Position numbers and translations under genes: made by a program. DNA of 64,000 nucleotides from a bacterium (GTDB lineage Bacteria; Actinomycetota; Acidimicrobiia; Acidimicrobiales; CATQHL01), in contig JAPOVS010000051.1 in the NCBI GenBank assembly GCA_026708055.1, forward strand, positions 1 to 64,000, read 5' to 3'. Below are positions 1 to 8,709 of this stretch, piece after piece. Each line of letters starts with the position of its first letter. Position 1 is the first letter of the stretch. A model generated the notes under the pieces. The model was not told where the DNA came from, made no database searches, and was given only the letters and a program-made list of their open reading frames with translations.

Positions 1-2
1 CT

Positions 3-38
3 CTCGGCGCCGACGTCGCCTGGGTACCGGCGGGCTAG
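3..38 (+). CDS. C-terminal tail of a gene entering from the left
   Basis: Reading frame 3 is open from the first base and ends in TAG at 36-38, giving the tail LGADVAWVPAG. Its composition is protein-like and it stops just before the convergent small gene on the other strand. Eleven residues are too few to name a family, so this is only a probable partial CDS. Confidence 0.3.
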   Translation, partial: LGADVAWVPAG

Positions 39-214
39 GAGGGCAGGGCGTCGCCGCCGGTCGGCGAGGCGACGTCGGTCTCGGCCTCCTCGGCCTCACG
101 GTGCAGCCGGCGGCGGACCAGCGCCACGATCCCGACGATGGCGGCGATCGGGCCGATGATGATGAGGATCTCGTCCCAGCCACCCTGGTGGGCGAGAATC
201 GAGTTGGCGATCAT
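35..214 (-). CDS. small single-pass membrane protein
   Basis: A 59-residue ORF starts at ATG 214. Residues about 16-33 (EILIIIGPIAAIVGIVAL) form one hydrophobic helix, followed by an Arg/His cluster (RRRLHRE) that suggests the C-terminus is cytoplasmic, and then an acidic tail. No family was recognised. It converges by a few bases on the partial gene at the left edge and diverges from the rhomboid gene. It may be a small membrane-tethered accessory protein, but the function is unknown. Confidence 0.5.
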   Translation of the reverse strand: MIANSILAHQGGWDEILIIIGPIAAIVGIVALVRRRLHREAEEAETDVASPTGGDALPS

Positions 215-295
215 GGGGCCTCCGCAGCTCGGCGCTCACTGTAACCGGCGCCCGCGGCGGGTCGGCGCAGCGCCGGAGGCACCGCAGGGCCCCGG

Positions 296-301
296 TAGGG
301 T
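296..301 (+). promoter_or_regulatory. -10 box of a leaderless promoter (rhomboid gene)
   Basis: TAGGGT lies exactly 6 nt before the GTG start at 308, and no Shine-Dalgarno sequence lies between them. Transcription would begin at or next to the start codon. The same spacing recurs at other first genes in the window. Confidence 0.5.
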
Positions 302-307
302 GACGGG

Positions 308-1246
308 GTGAGTGACCGGGCAGGATCGGAGCCGGTCTGCTACCGGCACACGAGCCGTCCCGCCGGTGTGCGCTGCCAGCGTTGCGAGCGGCCGATCTGT
401 CCCGATTGCCAGATCATCGCCCCCGTCGGGTTCCAGTGTCCCGACTGCGTGGCCGCCGCCCGCCGGGGGCGGGCGCTCGGAGCCGCGGCGGCGTCCCGGC
501 CCGCAGCCGCCCCCCGCCGCCGCGTGCAGCCGGTGGTGGTGTCCGGCCCGGCGGCCTTCGATCTCGCCAAGCGCCGCGCCGCGCTCACCGGCGCCCTGGT
601 GGCGGCCAACCTGGTGCTGTTCGTCGTCTCCGCGGCCACCAGCCGGTCGGTGTGGCGCGATCTCGGTGGTCTCGGCGACATCATGGAGAACGGCGCCCTG
701 TGGGGTCCGGCCGTCGCCGTGGATGGGGAGTGGTGGCGGCTGTTCACCAGCGGGTTCCTGCACGCCAACATCCTCCATGTGGGTTTCAACGTGCTGCTCC
801 TGGGACTGCTGGGGGCGCCGCTCGAGCGGCGGCTGGGTGTCGTGCGGTTCGCCGTGCTGTACCTGGCGGCGTTGCTGGCGGGCTCGCTGGGTGCCCTGCT
901 GGCCTCGCCGCGGGCGCTCACGATCGGCGCCTCGGGGGCCGTCTTCGGCCTGATGGGGGCGCACCTCATGGCCTCCCGCGCCGGGGGCCGGCGGGCGCGG
1001 GACTCCGGGGTGATGGGGCTCTTGGTGCTGAACCTCGTGACCACGTTCCTGATCCCGAACATCTCCATCGGCGGCCACATCGGCGGCCTCGCCGGCGGTC
1101 TGCTGGCAAGCTGGATCCTGCTGGCGCCCGATCGTCGCGGCAGGGTGCCGAGCTGGTTGGCCTCGATGGCGGGGGCCGGCCTCGCCGGGCTCTTCTTCTT
1201 CACCGGTCTGCTGGCGGCCACCACCTGGATCGACCCGCTCATCTGA
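308..1246 (+). CDS. rhomboid-family intramembrane serine protease with N-terminal zinc-binding region
   Basis: This 312-residue protein has two parts. Residues 11-47 carry four paired metal-ligand motifs (C11/H14, C23/C26, C31/C34, C44/C47), resembling a B-box-type zinc finger. Residues about 90-305 form the rhomboid core with several membrane helices. The catalytic serine is S209 in GASGAVFG and the histidine is H257 in GGHIGGLAGG; H152 and N161 (HANILHVGFN) fit the oxyanion region. Rhomboids cut membrane proteins within or near the bilayer. GTG 308 is chosen because a TAGGGT box sits 6 nt upstream. The zinc-finger fusion is a known actinobacterial arrangement; the substrate is unknown. Confidence 0.9.
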   Translation: MSDRAGSEPVCYRHTSRPAGVRCQRCERPICPDCQIIAPVGFQCPDCVAAARRGRALGAAAASRPAAAPRRRVQPVVVSGPAAFDLAKRRAALTGALVAANLVLFVVSAATSRSVWRDLGGLGDIMENGALWGPAVAVDGEWWRLFTSGFLHANILHVGFNVLLLGLLGAPLERRLGVVRFAVLYLAALLAGSLGALLASPRALTIGASGAVFGLMGAHLMASRAGGRRARDSGVMGLLVLNLVTTFLIPNISIGGHIGGLAGGLLASWILLAPDRRGRVPSWLASMAGAGLAGLFFFTGLLAATTWIDPLI

Positions 1247-1261
1247 GGGCGCCGGGGCCTG

Positions 1262-1711
1262 CTAGCGCTCCGGGGACGACTCCACTCGGGCCTTGAGGCG
1301 TTCGAGATTGCCCCGCCAGATGCGCCGCAGCACCGGTCGAGCCCCGAGGGCGCCGAGCGGCCCGCCCAGCCACCACGGGAATCGCAGGCCCTCACGCCAC
1401 ACCATCCGGGTGGAGGGGCCCGCGGGCTCCGACGCCAGCTCGAAGCGACCCTCCCCGGAGACCGCACCAGTGTGGCGGACGCCCATGCGGCTCGGCGGCG
1501 ACCACTCGGTGATCTCCATGAGGTCGGTCGTGCGCAGCGGCCCCACGCGAGTCCGGCAGGCGAAGCGCACCCCGGCACCCCGGCGCTGATCGGTCAGGAA
1601 CTCGATCGAGATGGCGTCGGCCATCCACTCGGTGTGGGTGGCGATGTCCTCCAGGTGCGCCCAGACCGCCTCGGGCGGGGCGGCGATGGTGGTCTCGACG
1701 CGCAGCCTCAT
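1262..1711 (-). CDS. SRPBCC-family (START-like) lipid/ligand-binding protein
   Basis: This 149-residue protein begins MRLRVETTIAAPPEAVWAHL, the typical SRPBCC/polyketide-cyclase start in which APxxxVW marks the first strand and helix of the helix-grip fold. The length suits a single domain with a hydrophobic cavity. It lies 10 bp downstream of the methyltransferase gene on the same strand, so the two are probably cotranscribed. The ligand is unknown. The family also includes coenzyme Q-binding proteins and stress proteins. Confidence 0.7.
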   Translation of the reverse strand: MRLRVETTIAAPPEAVWAHLEDIATHTEWMADAISIEFLTDQRRGAGVRFACRTRVGPLRTTDLMEITEWSPPSRMGVRHTGAVSGEGRFELASEPAGPSTRMVWREGLRFPWWLGGPLGALGARPVLRRIWRGNLERLKARVESSPER

Positions 1712-1721
1712 CGCTGGGCAC

Positions 1722-2507
1722 TCACCGGCGCGGCCGGTAGACGGCGATCTGCTCCGTCGAGAGGATCGGGTCGAACGTCCCGCCCCGCCAGTCCGCCCAG
1801 CGCTCGACCAATGCCAGCCCGGCGTCGCGGGCGGCGGCGTCGAGCTGGGCCGCGGTGCGGTAGTGCAGCCGCCACGGGCGCAGCCGGATCTCCCCGGTGG
1901 CGATGTCGATCATCTGACCGCGGATGTTCTGGTTCACCGGATCGTGCTGCCAGGCGCTGAGCACCACCCGGTCGGACTCGACGGCTCGCACGTCCACGCT
2001 GTCCACCTGGAATTCCCCGGCTTCGGTGGCGATCCCCCCGGTCTCGCCGGGTTCGTGGCCGGCGCCCGGCAGCGAGGTCTCCACGATCAGGTGGCCGGCG
2101 GGTGCCAGCAGCGTGGCCGCCGCCTGGAGGCAGAGCCGCTGCTCCGTCGCGGCGGGCAGGTTGAACAGCGAGTTGAAGGCGCACAGCACCACCGCGAAGC
2201 CGGCCCCGGGACGCAACGGCGGGCGGGCCATGTCGCCGAGCACCGGGAGCACCCGCTCGCCGCCGGGCTTGGCGGCCAGGGCGGCCAGCATCGCCCGGGA
2301 GGCGTCCAGGGCACACACGTCCGCGCCGGCGGCGGCCAGGGGCAGCGCCAGGCGTCCCGTGCCCGCTCCCATCTCCAGCACCGGCCCACCACCCGCCAGC
2401 CGGGCGACCGCGGCCACGCACGCCGTCGTGTCGGTGACGTCGGCGTACCACTCGTCGTAGACGTCGGCGAACGCCTCGCCGTAGGTCCGGGGGTGGTAGT
2501 CCTCCAC
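1722..2507 (-). CDS. class I SAM-dependent methyltransferase
   Basis: This 261-residue protein has a Rossmann methyltransferase core. Motif I is VLEMGAGTGRLALPLA (residues 43-58), followed by an acidic motif II residue in VCALDAS and the motif-IV-like stretch FAVVLCAFNSLFNL. The fold is clear; the substrate is not. The GTG start at 2507 is preceded by CAGGCT at 6 nt, a near match to the leaderless -10 pattern. It heads a two-gene unit with the SRPBCC gene and is divergent from the cysteine desulfurase. Confidence 0.8.
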   Translation of the reverse strand: MEDYHPRTYGEAFADVYDEWYADVTDTTACVAAVARLAGGGPVLEMGAGTGRLALPLAAAGADVCALDASRAMLAALAAKPGGERVLPVLGDMARPPLRPGAGFAVVLCAFNSLFNLPAATEQRLCLQAAATLLAPAGHLIVETSLPGAGHEPGETGGIATEAGEFQVDSVDVRAVESDRVVLSAWQHDPVNQNIRGQMIDIATGEIRLRPWRLHYRTAAQLDAAARDAGLALVERWADWRGGTFDPILSTEQIAVYRPRR

Positions 2508-2513
2508 GACTCC

Positions 2514-2519
2514 AGCCTG
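2514..2519 (-). promoter_or_regulatory. possible leaderless -10 box (methyltransferase)
   Basis: On the minus strand CAGGCT lies 6 nt before the GTG at 2507. The first base departs from TAnnnT, so this is weaker than the others in the window. Confidence 0.3.
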
Positions 2520-2596
2520 TCGCTGCCCGCGCCGAATTCAACGCCGTCGCCGCAACACGAGCCCGCCGACGGCGCTGGCCGCCTGGAAACGGGCCC

Positions 2597-2602
2597 TAGC
2601 CT
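2597..2602 (+). promoter_or_regulatory. -10 box of a leaderless promoter (cysteine desulfurase)
   Basis: TAGCCT lies exactly 6 nt before ATG 2609, with no ribosome-binding site between them. Confidence 0.5.
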
Positions 2603-2608
2603 GGGGAC

Positions 2609-3778
2609 ATGGCTGCCGTCGCCTACCTGGATCATGCCGCCTCCACCCCGATGCACCCCGAGGTCGTCGAGGCGATGGGGGAGTTCTACGACGGCTGTTA
2701 CGCCAACCCCACCGGGGCGCACCGCATGGCCCGCGAGGCCCGGCGGGCCGGCGACGACGCCCGGGACGTCCTGGCCGAGGCGCTCGGCGCCCGGCCCGGC
2801 GAGATCGTGTTCTGCGGCAGCGGGACCGAGGCCGACAACCTGGCGGTCTTCGGTGCCGGCTCGGGCGGCCCGGGGGGGACGGTCGTCTGCAGCGCCACCG
2901 AGCATCCCGCCGTGCTGCGACCCACCGAGCAGCTGGGCGGGCGCGTCGTCGGTGTCGACCACGAAGGTGCTCTGGACCTCGACGCCCTGGCCGACGCCCT
3001 CGACGGCGACGTGCGGCTGGTCTCGGTGATGCTGGCCAACAACGAGACGGGCGTCATCTGCTCCCTGACCGAGGTGGCCGAGGTGATCGCCCGTCACGCG
3101 CCCGGCGCGCTGCTGCACACCGATGCGGTGCAGGCCTTCCCGTGGCTCGACGTGGCCGCCCTGGCCGCCCCCGCCGATCTCATCTCGATCAGTGCCCACA
3201 AGTTCGGTGGCCCCAAGGGGGTGGGCGCTCTGGTGGTGCGCGACGGCGTGGCGCTGCAGGCCCAGTTGGTGGGCGGCGGCCAGGAGTCCGAGCGCCGCAG
3301 CGGCACCCCCAACGTCAGCGGGATCGTCGGCATGGGCGTGGCGGCGGGGCTCACTGTTGCCCGCCGGGCCGATGTGGTGGCCCGCGCCGGCCGGCTGCGC
3401 GACCGTCTCGCCGACGGCCTGCGGGCGTCCGTCGAGGGCGTCACCGAGTCCGGTGTCCGTCCCACGACCGGTGCCGCCACGCCGGTCGACCGGTCGGCGA
3501 AGGTGGCCGGTTCCTGCCACCTGTGCTTCGAGGGCATCGAGAGTGAGGCGCTGCTCTTCCTCGCCGAGCGGGGCGGCGTGTACGCCTCGGCCGCCTCGGC
3601 GTGCGCCAGCGGTGCCGAGCACCCGTCCCACGTGCTCGCCGCCATGGGCTATCCCCGGTCGCTGGCGCGGGGCTCGCTGCGCCTGTCGCTCGGCGCCGCC
3701 AGCAGCGAGGCAGACGTGGAGACCGCTCTGGCGGTGCTGCCCCCGGCGGTCGCCCAACTGCGCCGGGCGGCGGCCTAG
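2609..3778 (+). CDS. cysteine desulfurase (NifS/IscS-like)
   Basis: This 389-residue class V PLP aminotransferase removes sulfur from L-cysteine as a protein persulfide. The PLP lysine is K198 in SISAHKFGGPKG. The persulfide cysteine is C332 in SACASGAEHPSHVL, in the usual mobile loop. MLANNETGVI is the conserved cofactor-binding stretch. It lies 27 bp upstream of mnmA on the same strand, so its main role is likely to supply sulfur for tRNA 2-thiouridine, as in other cysteine desulfurase/mnmA pairs. No iscU/sufU gene is adjacent. Confidence 0.92.
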   Translation: MAAVAYLDHAASTPMHPEVVEAMGEFYDGCYANPTGAHRMAREARRAGDDARDVLAEALGARPGEIVFCGSGTEADNLAVFGAGSGGPGGTVVCSATEHPAVLRPTEQLGGRVVGVDHEGALDLDALADALDGDVRLVSVMLANNETGVICSLTEVAEVIARHAPGALLHTDAVQAFPWLDVAALAAPADLISISAHKFGGPKGVGALVVRDGVALQAQLVGGGQESERRSGTPNVSGIVGMGVAAGLTVARRADVVARAGRLRDRLADGLRASVEGVTESGVRPTTGAATPVDRSAKVAGSCHLCFEGIESEALLFLAERGGVYASAASACASGAEHPSHVLAAMGYPRSLARGSLRLSLGAASSEADVETALAVLPPAVAQLRRAAA

Positions 3779-3805
3779 GCAGGGTCCGGGAACGGGGATC
3801 GGCCG

Positions 3806-4828
3806 GTGCAGGTCCTGGTGGCGATGTCGGGGGGCGTGGACTCCTCGGTGGCGGCGGCCCTTCTTGCTCAGGACGGCCACGAGGTGGTCGGTGTCACGAT
3901 GAAGCTGTGGGGCGGGCCGTCGGACACCGGCTGCTGCTCCGTGGCCGACGTGATCGACGCCCGGCGGGTGGCCGACGCCCTCGGCGTCGACCATCACGTC
4001 TTCAACTTCGGCGAGGACTTCTCCGCCCGCGTCGTGGAGCCGTACGTGGACGATCACGTCGCCGGCCGCACGCCCAACCCGTGCGTCGAGTGCAACCGCC
4101 ACATCAAGTTCGACAGGCTCCTGCGGCGGGCCGACGCGCTGGGGTTCGACGCCGTCGCCACGGGCCATCACGCCCGGGTGGTGCGCCGTCCCGACGGCAC
4201 CCGCCGCCTGGCGAGGGGCGCCGATGCCGCCAAGGACCAGTCCTACGTGCTGTACATGCTGGGCCAGGAAACCCTTTCCCGGGTGCTGCTGCCGGTGGGC
4301 GACATGACCAAGGACCGGGTGCGCGCCAAGGCCGCCGAGCTGGGCCTGCGCACCGCCGCCAAGCCCGACAGCACCGACGTCTGCTTCATCCGGCGCGGCG
4401 AGCGGGACTCGTTCCTGTCGGCGCGACTGGAGGCGACTCCCGCCAGGGTCGTCGACACCTCGGGCCGGCAGCTCGGCGAGATCCCGTCTGCACAGCTGGT
4501 GACCCTCGGCCAGCGCAAGGGCCTCGGCGTGGGCGGACAGGAACGTCCGCTGTACGTGGTCGAGCGCGACGTGGCCGGGGGCGTGGTGACCCTCGGCGAC
4601 CGGGCGGATCTGCTCCGCGACCACCAGCAGGTGCGCGACGTGGCGTGGGCGGCCGGGCCCGTGCAGGGGCCGATGCTGGTGCAGACCAGTGCCCACGGCG
4701 CACCCCGCCCGGCGACCCTCGACGGCACCCGGGTGTGCTGGCAGGCGCCGCAGCAACGGGTGGCGCCGGGCCAGAGCGTGGTGTTCTACGACGGCGACGA
4801 GGTGCTGGGCGGCGGGATAGCCACCTGA
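3806..4828 (+). CDS. mnmA: tRNA-specific 2-thiouridylase MnmA
   Basis: This 340-residue protein makes 2-thiouridine at wobble position 34 of certain tRNAs. The PP-loop ATP-pyrophosphatase motif SGGVDSSVAA is at residues 8-17. The two catalytic cysteines are C93 (NPCVECNRHIKF) and C193 (DSTDVCFI). The C-terminal beta-barrel ends in the usual GQSVVFYDGDEVLGGG. The GTG start leads directly into the first strand (MQVLVAMSGG). It follows the cysteine desulfurase, its probable sulfur donor. Confidence 0.95.
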   Translation: MQVLVAMSGGVDSSVAAALLAQDGHEVVGVTMKLWGGPSDTGCCSVADVIDARRVADALGVDHHVFNFGEDFSARVVEPYVDDHVAGRTPNPCVECNRHIKFDRLLRRADALGFDAVATGHHARVVRRPDGTRRLARGADAAKDQSYVLYMLGQETLSRVLLPVGDMTKDRVRAKAAELGLRTAAKPDSTDVCFIRRGERDSFLSARLEATPARVVDTSGRQLGEIPSAQLVTLGQRKGLGVGGQERPLYVVERDVAGGVVTLGDRADLLRDHQQVRDVAWAAGPVQGPMLVQTSAHGAPRPATLDGTRVCWQAPQQRVAPGQSVVFYDGDEVLGGGIAT

Positions 4829-4834
4829 AGTCGT

Positions 4835-4850
4835 GCCGCCCTCAGGCGGC
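4835..4850. terminator. short perfect hairpin between convergent genes
   Basis: GCCGCC-CTCA-GGCGGC forms a 6-bp GC stem with a 4-nt loop, 7 nt after the mnmA stop. It covers the stop codon of the opposing membrane-protein gene. There is no T tract on either side, so it may act as a weak bidirectional terminator or only as an mRNA end structure. Confidence 0.35.
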
Positions 4851-5711
4851 CGGCGTGGGGATGCGGCGCTTGCGGGCCTCGGCCACGACGGCGGCCGGTC
4901 GAGTGGGCGCCACGAGCAGGGCGGCGACCTTCTCGTGGGCGCCGCCGGAGCGGGCGGGGGTGAGGCTCACCGGCTCGGCGAGACGCAGCTCGAACAGCAG
5001 CCCGCCGGCGCCCGCGGTGAGATCGCGGGCGTCGCTGCCCGCCGGCGCCGGCCCGAAGGCGGCGATGACCGGCCGGCGGAACAGCGTCGGCTCGGCCAGG
5101 GCCAGGCGATCGTGCAGCACCAGTCCCGCCGGCACGTACACCAGCCAGCGCCGGGCCAGGCCGTGCAGGGCCCGCATCCCGGCCACAGCGATCAGCCAGC
5201 CCGCCACCGTGACCAGCGGCCCCAGCACCCAGTGGCCCGCCGCCCATAGCAGCGGGCCCGCCGCCATTCCCCCCAGCGTCAGCGCCCAGGTCGGCACCAG
5301 CACGCCGACCAGCACCGCCGCCGGCGCCCGCAGCGCCAGGCGCCGCTCGTGGCCGTAGCTGGTGGCGTCGATGAACCGGTCACCCACCAGCGGCGACAGG
5401 GCGCCGACGGCCACCATCGCGCCACAGGCCAGGCCCAGCGCCGCGGCCGTCCCGGCTCCGGTGACCGCCGCCGCCCAGCAGGCCGCGGCCAGCACCCCCG
5501 GCGCCAGGATCCGCAGCACCGTCAGCGAGGTGGTGTGCGGCACGAGCAGGGCGGTGAGCCCCACGGCCCACAGCGCCCAGGCACCGGCGCCGGCCGTGGT
5601 GGCGAACGCCCCCGAGACGTCCTGCAGCGCCTCGCCCAGCAGCCGGCCGGCACTCCAGGGCAGTGACGCCCAGAGAGCCCGCAGCCCGGCGATCCAGAGC
5701 TTCCCGATCAC
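4842..5711 (-). CDS. polytopic membrane protein of unknown function
   Basis: This 289-residue protein has several hydrophobic helices between about residues 35 and 185 (for example GAWALWAVGLTALLV, VGALSPLVG, AAGHWVLGPLVTVAGWLIAV) and a soluble C-terminal part. The C-terminal part includes AFGPAPAGSDARDL and a basic end (EARKRRIPTP). No enzyme motif was found. It is convergent with mnmA and lies upstream of, but not joined to, the peptide-transporter genes. It is probably a lineage-specific conserved membrane protein. Confidence 0.65.
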   Translation of the reverse strand: MIGKLWIAGLRALWASLPWSAGRLLGEALQDVSGAFATTAGAGAWALWAVGLTALLVPHTTSLTVLRILAPGVLAAACWAAAVTGAGTAAALGLACGAMVAVGALSPLVGDRFIDATSYGHERRLALRAPAAVLVGVLVPTWALTLGGMAAGPLLWAAGHWVLGPLVTVAGWLIAVAGMRALHGLARRWLVYVPAGLVLHDRLALAEPTLFRRPVIAAFGPAPAGSDARDLTAGAGGLLFELRLAEPVSLTPARSGGAHEKVAALLVAPTRPAAVVAEARKRRIPTPAA

Positions 5712-5723
5712 CCCTCCAGCCTG

Positions 5724-6743
5724 CTACGGCGCGGGCGACTGTGGCAGATCGGCGGCGAAATGGCAGGCCACGGGGTGGTCCAGGCCCCGCAGGGTCAGCT
5801 CGGGGTCCTCGTCGGCGCAGCGTGGTGCGGCCCGGTTGCAGCGAGTCCGGAAGGCGCACCCCGATGGCAGGTCCAGGGGGTTGGGCACGTCGCCCTCCAG
5901 TCGCACCCGCTGCCGTCGCCGCTGGAGATCGGGATCCGGCAGCGGCACCGCAGACAGCAGCGCCTGCGTGTAGGGGTGTCGGGGGTTCCCGTAGACCTGC
6001 GAGCGGCTCCCGATCTCGGTGATCCGCCCGACGTGCATCACAGCCACCCGGTCACAGATGTGGCGCACCACCGCCAGGTCGTGGGAGATGAACAGGATCG
6101 CCAGCTCCAGATCCCGCTGCAGTTCGGACAGCAGGTTCAGGATCTGGGCCTGGACCGACACGTCGAGCGCCGAGACCGGCTCGTCGCAGATCAGCAGCGA
6201 GGGCCCGGGCGCCAGGGCACGGGCGATGGCGACCCGCTGGCGCTGCCCGCCGGAGAGCTCGTGGGGGTAGCGCCGGGCGAACGCCGGATCCAGGCCGACC
6301 CGTTCGAGCAGCTCGGCCACCCGCCGGCCGATGTCGGCGCCTGGCTCCCAGACCCGCAGGCCCTCGCCGACGATGTTGCGCACGGTCAGGCGCGGGTTCA
6401 GGCCGGCGTAGGGATCCTGGAAGACGATGCCCAGCTCGCGCCGCACGGTGCGCATCTCGGCGGCCGGCAGGGCCGTCAGGTCCTGGCCGCGATAGCGGAT
6501 CGAGCCGGCCGTCGGCTCCAGGAGGCGCAGGATCAGCCGCGCCGTCGTGGACTTGCCGCAGCCCGACTCGCCGACGAGGCCGAGCGTCCGGCCGGCCTCG
6601 AGATCGAAGGACACGCCGTCCACCGCCTTCAGCACGCTGCGGCGCGTGCCGAAGTGCTTCTCGAGCCCCTCGACGACCAGCAGTGGTCTGTCGGCGGGAT
6701 CCGGGTCCCGGCCCTCGGCGGCGGCGGCGGGCGCGGCACTCAC
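5724..6743 (-). CDS. oligopeptide/dipeptide ABC transporter ATP-binding protein (DppF/OppF-type)
   Basis: This 339-residue ATPase has Walker [15 protein letters not shown]-loop [13 protein letters not shown], signature [15 protein letters not shown], Walker [13 protein letters not shown] and switch [11 protein letters not shown]. It ends with the oligopeptide-type C-terminal cysteine region ([17 protein letters not shown]). GTG 6743 overlaps the stop of the preceding ATPase gene as GTGA, giving translational coupling. A longer upstream frame exists but runs entirely inside the neighbouring gene. It is the last gene of the five-gene peptide importer. Confidence 0.9.
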   Translation of the reverse strand: MSAAPAAAAEGRDPDPADRPLLVVEGLEKHFGTRRSVLKAVDGVSFDLEAGRTLGLVGESGCGKSTTARLILRLLEPTAGSIRYRGQDLTALPAAEMRTVRRELGIVFQDPYAGLNPRLTVRNIVGEGLRVWEPGADIGRRVAELLERVGLDPAFARRYPHELSGGQRQRVAIARALAPGPSLLICDEPVSALDVSVQAQILNLLSELQRDLELAILFISHDLAVVRHICDRVAVMHVGRITEIGSRSQVYGNPRHPYTQALLSAVPLPDPDLQRRRQRVRLEGDVPNPLDLPSGCAFRTRCNRAAPRCADEDPELTLRGLDHPVACHFAADLPQSPAP

Positions 6744-7780
6744 GGCGCCGGCCCGATGCTCTCGCTGTGGTGGCAGGCCACGGACACGTCGCTTCCCGGC
6801 GGCCAGACCCGCATCTCCGGAGCCTCGACACCGCAGACGTCGGTGGCGAAGCCGCAGCGGGGAGCGAACCGGCACCCGGGCGGCGGATGGATGAGGCTGG
6901 GCGGCGTGCCGGCGATGCGCGCCAGGTCGCCCGGGGTGTCGTCGATGCGGGGCATCGCCGCCAGCAGGCCGGCCGTGTAGGGGTGTCGGGGGCGCCGGTA
7001 GACCTTGCGCACCTGACCCTGCTCCACCGACTTGCCGGCGTACATGACCATGACCCGGTCGGCGGCGGAGGCCACGACGCCGAAGTCGTGGGTGATGAGC
7101 AGGATCGACCCGTTCAGGTCACGCGCGATCCGGGCCAGGGTCTCCAGAATCTGAGCCTGCACCGTGACGTCCAGCGCCGTGGTCGGCTCATCGGCGATCA
7201 GCACCTTCGGATCGAGAGCCACGGCCATGGCGATCATGACCCGCTGGCGCATCCCGCCGGAGAGTTCGTGAGGGAAGGAGTCGGCGCGCCGGGCGGGCGC
7301 CGGGATGCCCACGAGGTCCAGCAGCTCGATGGCCCGGCGCTTCGCGACGGCGCGGGGCACGCGCTCGTGGGCGCGGATCATCTCGACGATCTGGTCGCCG
7401 ACGCGCCGCAGCGGGTGCAGCCCGGTGAGGGCGTCCTGGAAGATCATGGCGATCTCCGCCCCCCTGATCTCCCGCAGGCGCTCGGGGGTGGCCTGCGCGA
7501 GGTCCTCGCCGCGCAACAGCACCTGCCCGCCGACGATGCGTCCGGTGCGCCGCGGCAGCAGCCCCAGTATCGACAGCGCCAGCACCGTCTTGCCGCAACC
7601 GGACTCGCCGACGACGGCCAGCACCTCGTCCTCGTACAGGTCGAGGCTGATGCCGTCGGTGGCGGTCACCGTCCCGTTCTCGGTGTCGATCTCGGTACGC
7701 AGGTCCCGCACCGACAGCAACGGCTCGGTCGGGGAGAGTATCCGAGGGCCCGATCGCGCCGGCCCGGCCGAGGTACTCAC
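6740..7780 (-). CDS. oligopeptide/dipeptide ABC transporter ATP-binding protein (DppD/OppD-type)
   Basis: This 346-residue ATPase has Walker [17 protein letters not shown]-loop [17 protein letters not shown], signature [14 protein letters not shown], Walker [13 protein letters not shown] and switch [11 protein letters not shown], plus the C-terminal [17 protein letters not shown] region. GTG 7780 overlaps the upstream permease stop as GTGA and its own stop overlaps the next start the same way. It powers peptide (or a similar solute) import together with the second ATPase. Confidence 0.9.
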   Translation of the reverse strand: MSTSAGPARSGPRILSPTEPLLSVRDLRTEIDTENGTVTATDGISLDLYEDEVLAVVGESGCGKTVLALSILGLLPRRTGRIVGGQVLLRGEDLAQATPERLREIRGAEIAMIFQDALTGLHPLRRVGDQIVEMIRAHERVPRAVAKRRAIELLDLVGIPAPARRADSFPHELSGGMRQRVMIAMAVALDPKVLIADEPTTALDVTVQAQILETLARIARDLNGSILLITHDFGVVASAADRVMVMYAGKSVEQGQVRKVYRRPRHPYTAGLLAAMPRIDDTPGDLARIAGTPPSLIHPPPGCRFAPRCGFATDVCGVEAPEMRVWPPGSDVSVACHHSESIGPAP

Positions 7781-8709
7781 AGCTCCTCCTGCGTCGGGTC
7801 GAGCGAGTCGCGCAAGCCGTCGCCGATGAAGTTGACGCACAGAGCCGTGATGACGATCGCCAGGCCCGGTGCCCAGACCAACCAGGGCGCCGTGATCACG
7901 AACCCCTCGTTCCCGCCCAGCATGTTCCCCCAGGTGGCGGTGTGCGTGGGGCTGACGCCCAGGCCCAGGAAGCTGAGGGTCGACTCGGCCAGGATTGCCG
8001 CCGCCACCGTGAGCGAGGCAGTGACGGTGATCTCGCCGACCAGGTTGGGCAGCAGGTGGCGGCGCATGATCTGCCACCTCGGCACACCCAGCGCCCGTGC
8101 CGCCTCCACGAACTCCAGCTCCTTGAGTGCCAGCACCTTGCCCCGCACGATGCGGGCGAGCGCCATCCAGGCGATGCCCGAGAGGACGATCACCACGTCC
8201 CACACACCGTCGCCGAGGAGCCTGGCGGCGACGATGACGACCATCAGCCCCGGCAGTGCCAGCAACGTGTCGGTGAGGCGCATCAGCACCGCGTCGAGCA
8301 GCCCGCCGAAGTAACCGGCCACGATGCCGACCACGGTGCCGACGCCACCTGCGATGAGCGCCACCATGACGCCGACGAGCAGCGAGACGCGCCCGCCGTG
8401 GAGGATGCGGCTGAGGTTGTCGCGCCCGAGGGTGTCGGTTCCCAGCAGGTAGGTGCCGTCGGGGCTCGCCAGGATGTCGTCGAGGTTCTGCTCCACCGGG
8501 CCGAACGGTGCGACCCGGTCGGCGAACACCGCGCCGGCCACGATCACCACCAGCACCACGGCCGAGATGACCGCCGGTCGCCGCCGGAGGAAGCGGCGCA
8601 GCGCCAGCCGCCACGGGCTCATCGGCCTCTCCGTGGCGAGGGACTCGGCCTCGCCGCTACCCGCGGGCAGAGCGCCGCGCCCGCCGGAGGCTGCGGGCCC
8701 GTCAGACAT
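7777..8709 (-). CDS. peptide ABC transporter permease (DppC/OppC-type)
   Basis: This 310-residue inner-membrane protein has an N-terminal extension and first helix (RRPAVISAVVLVVIVAGAVF), the DppC-type periplasmic stretch LGTDTLGRDNLSRILHGGR, then five more helices. The cytoplasmic EAA loop that contacts the ATPases is EAARALGVPRWQIMRRHLLPN. ATG 8709 overlaps the last 8 bases of the dppB-type gene, so the two are coupled. An alternative start upstream would lie inside that gene. Confidence 0.9.
   Translation of the reverse strand: MSDGPAASGGRGALPAGSGEAESLATERPMSPWRLALRRFLRRRPAVISAVVLVVIVAGAVFADRVAPFGPVEQNLDDILASPDGTYLLGTDTLGRDNLSRILHGGRVSLLVGVMVALIAGGVGTVVGIVAGYFGGLLDAVLMRLTDTLLALPGLMVVIVAARLLGDGVWDVVIVLSGIAWMALARIVRGKVLALKELEFVEAARALGVPRWQIMRRHLLPNLVGEITVTASLTVAAAILAESTLSFLGLGVSPTHTATWGNMLGGNEGFVITAPWLVWAPGLAIVITALCVNFIGDGLRDSLDPTQEEL

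Noticed and set aside
236-1078. Long minus-strand frames antisense to the rhomboid gene
   Set aside because: They are Arg/Pro/Gly-rich shadows typical of high-GC DNA and show no motif; the plus-strand protein has all rhomboid residues.
2087-4756. 889-residue minus-strand frame opposite the cysteine desulfurase and mnmA genes
   Set aside because: Antisense of two clearly real genes with His/Gly/Arg-rich composition and no domain; long only because stop codons are rare at this GC content.
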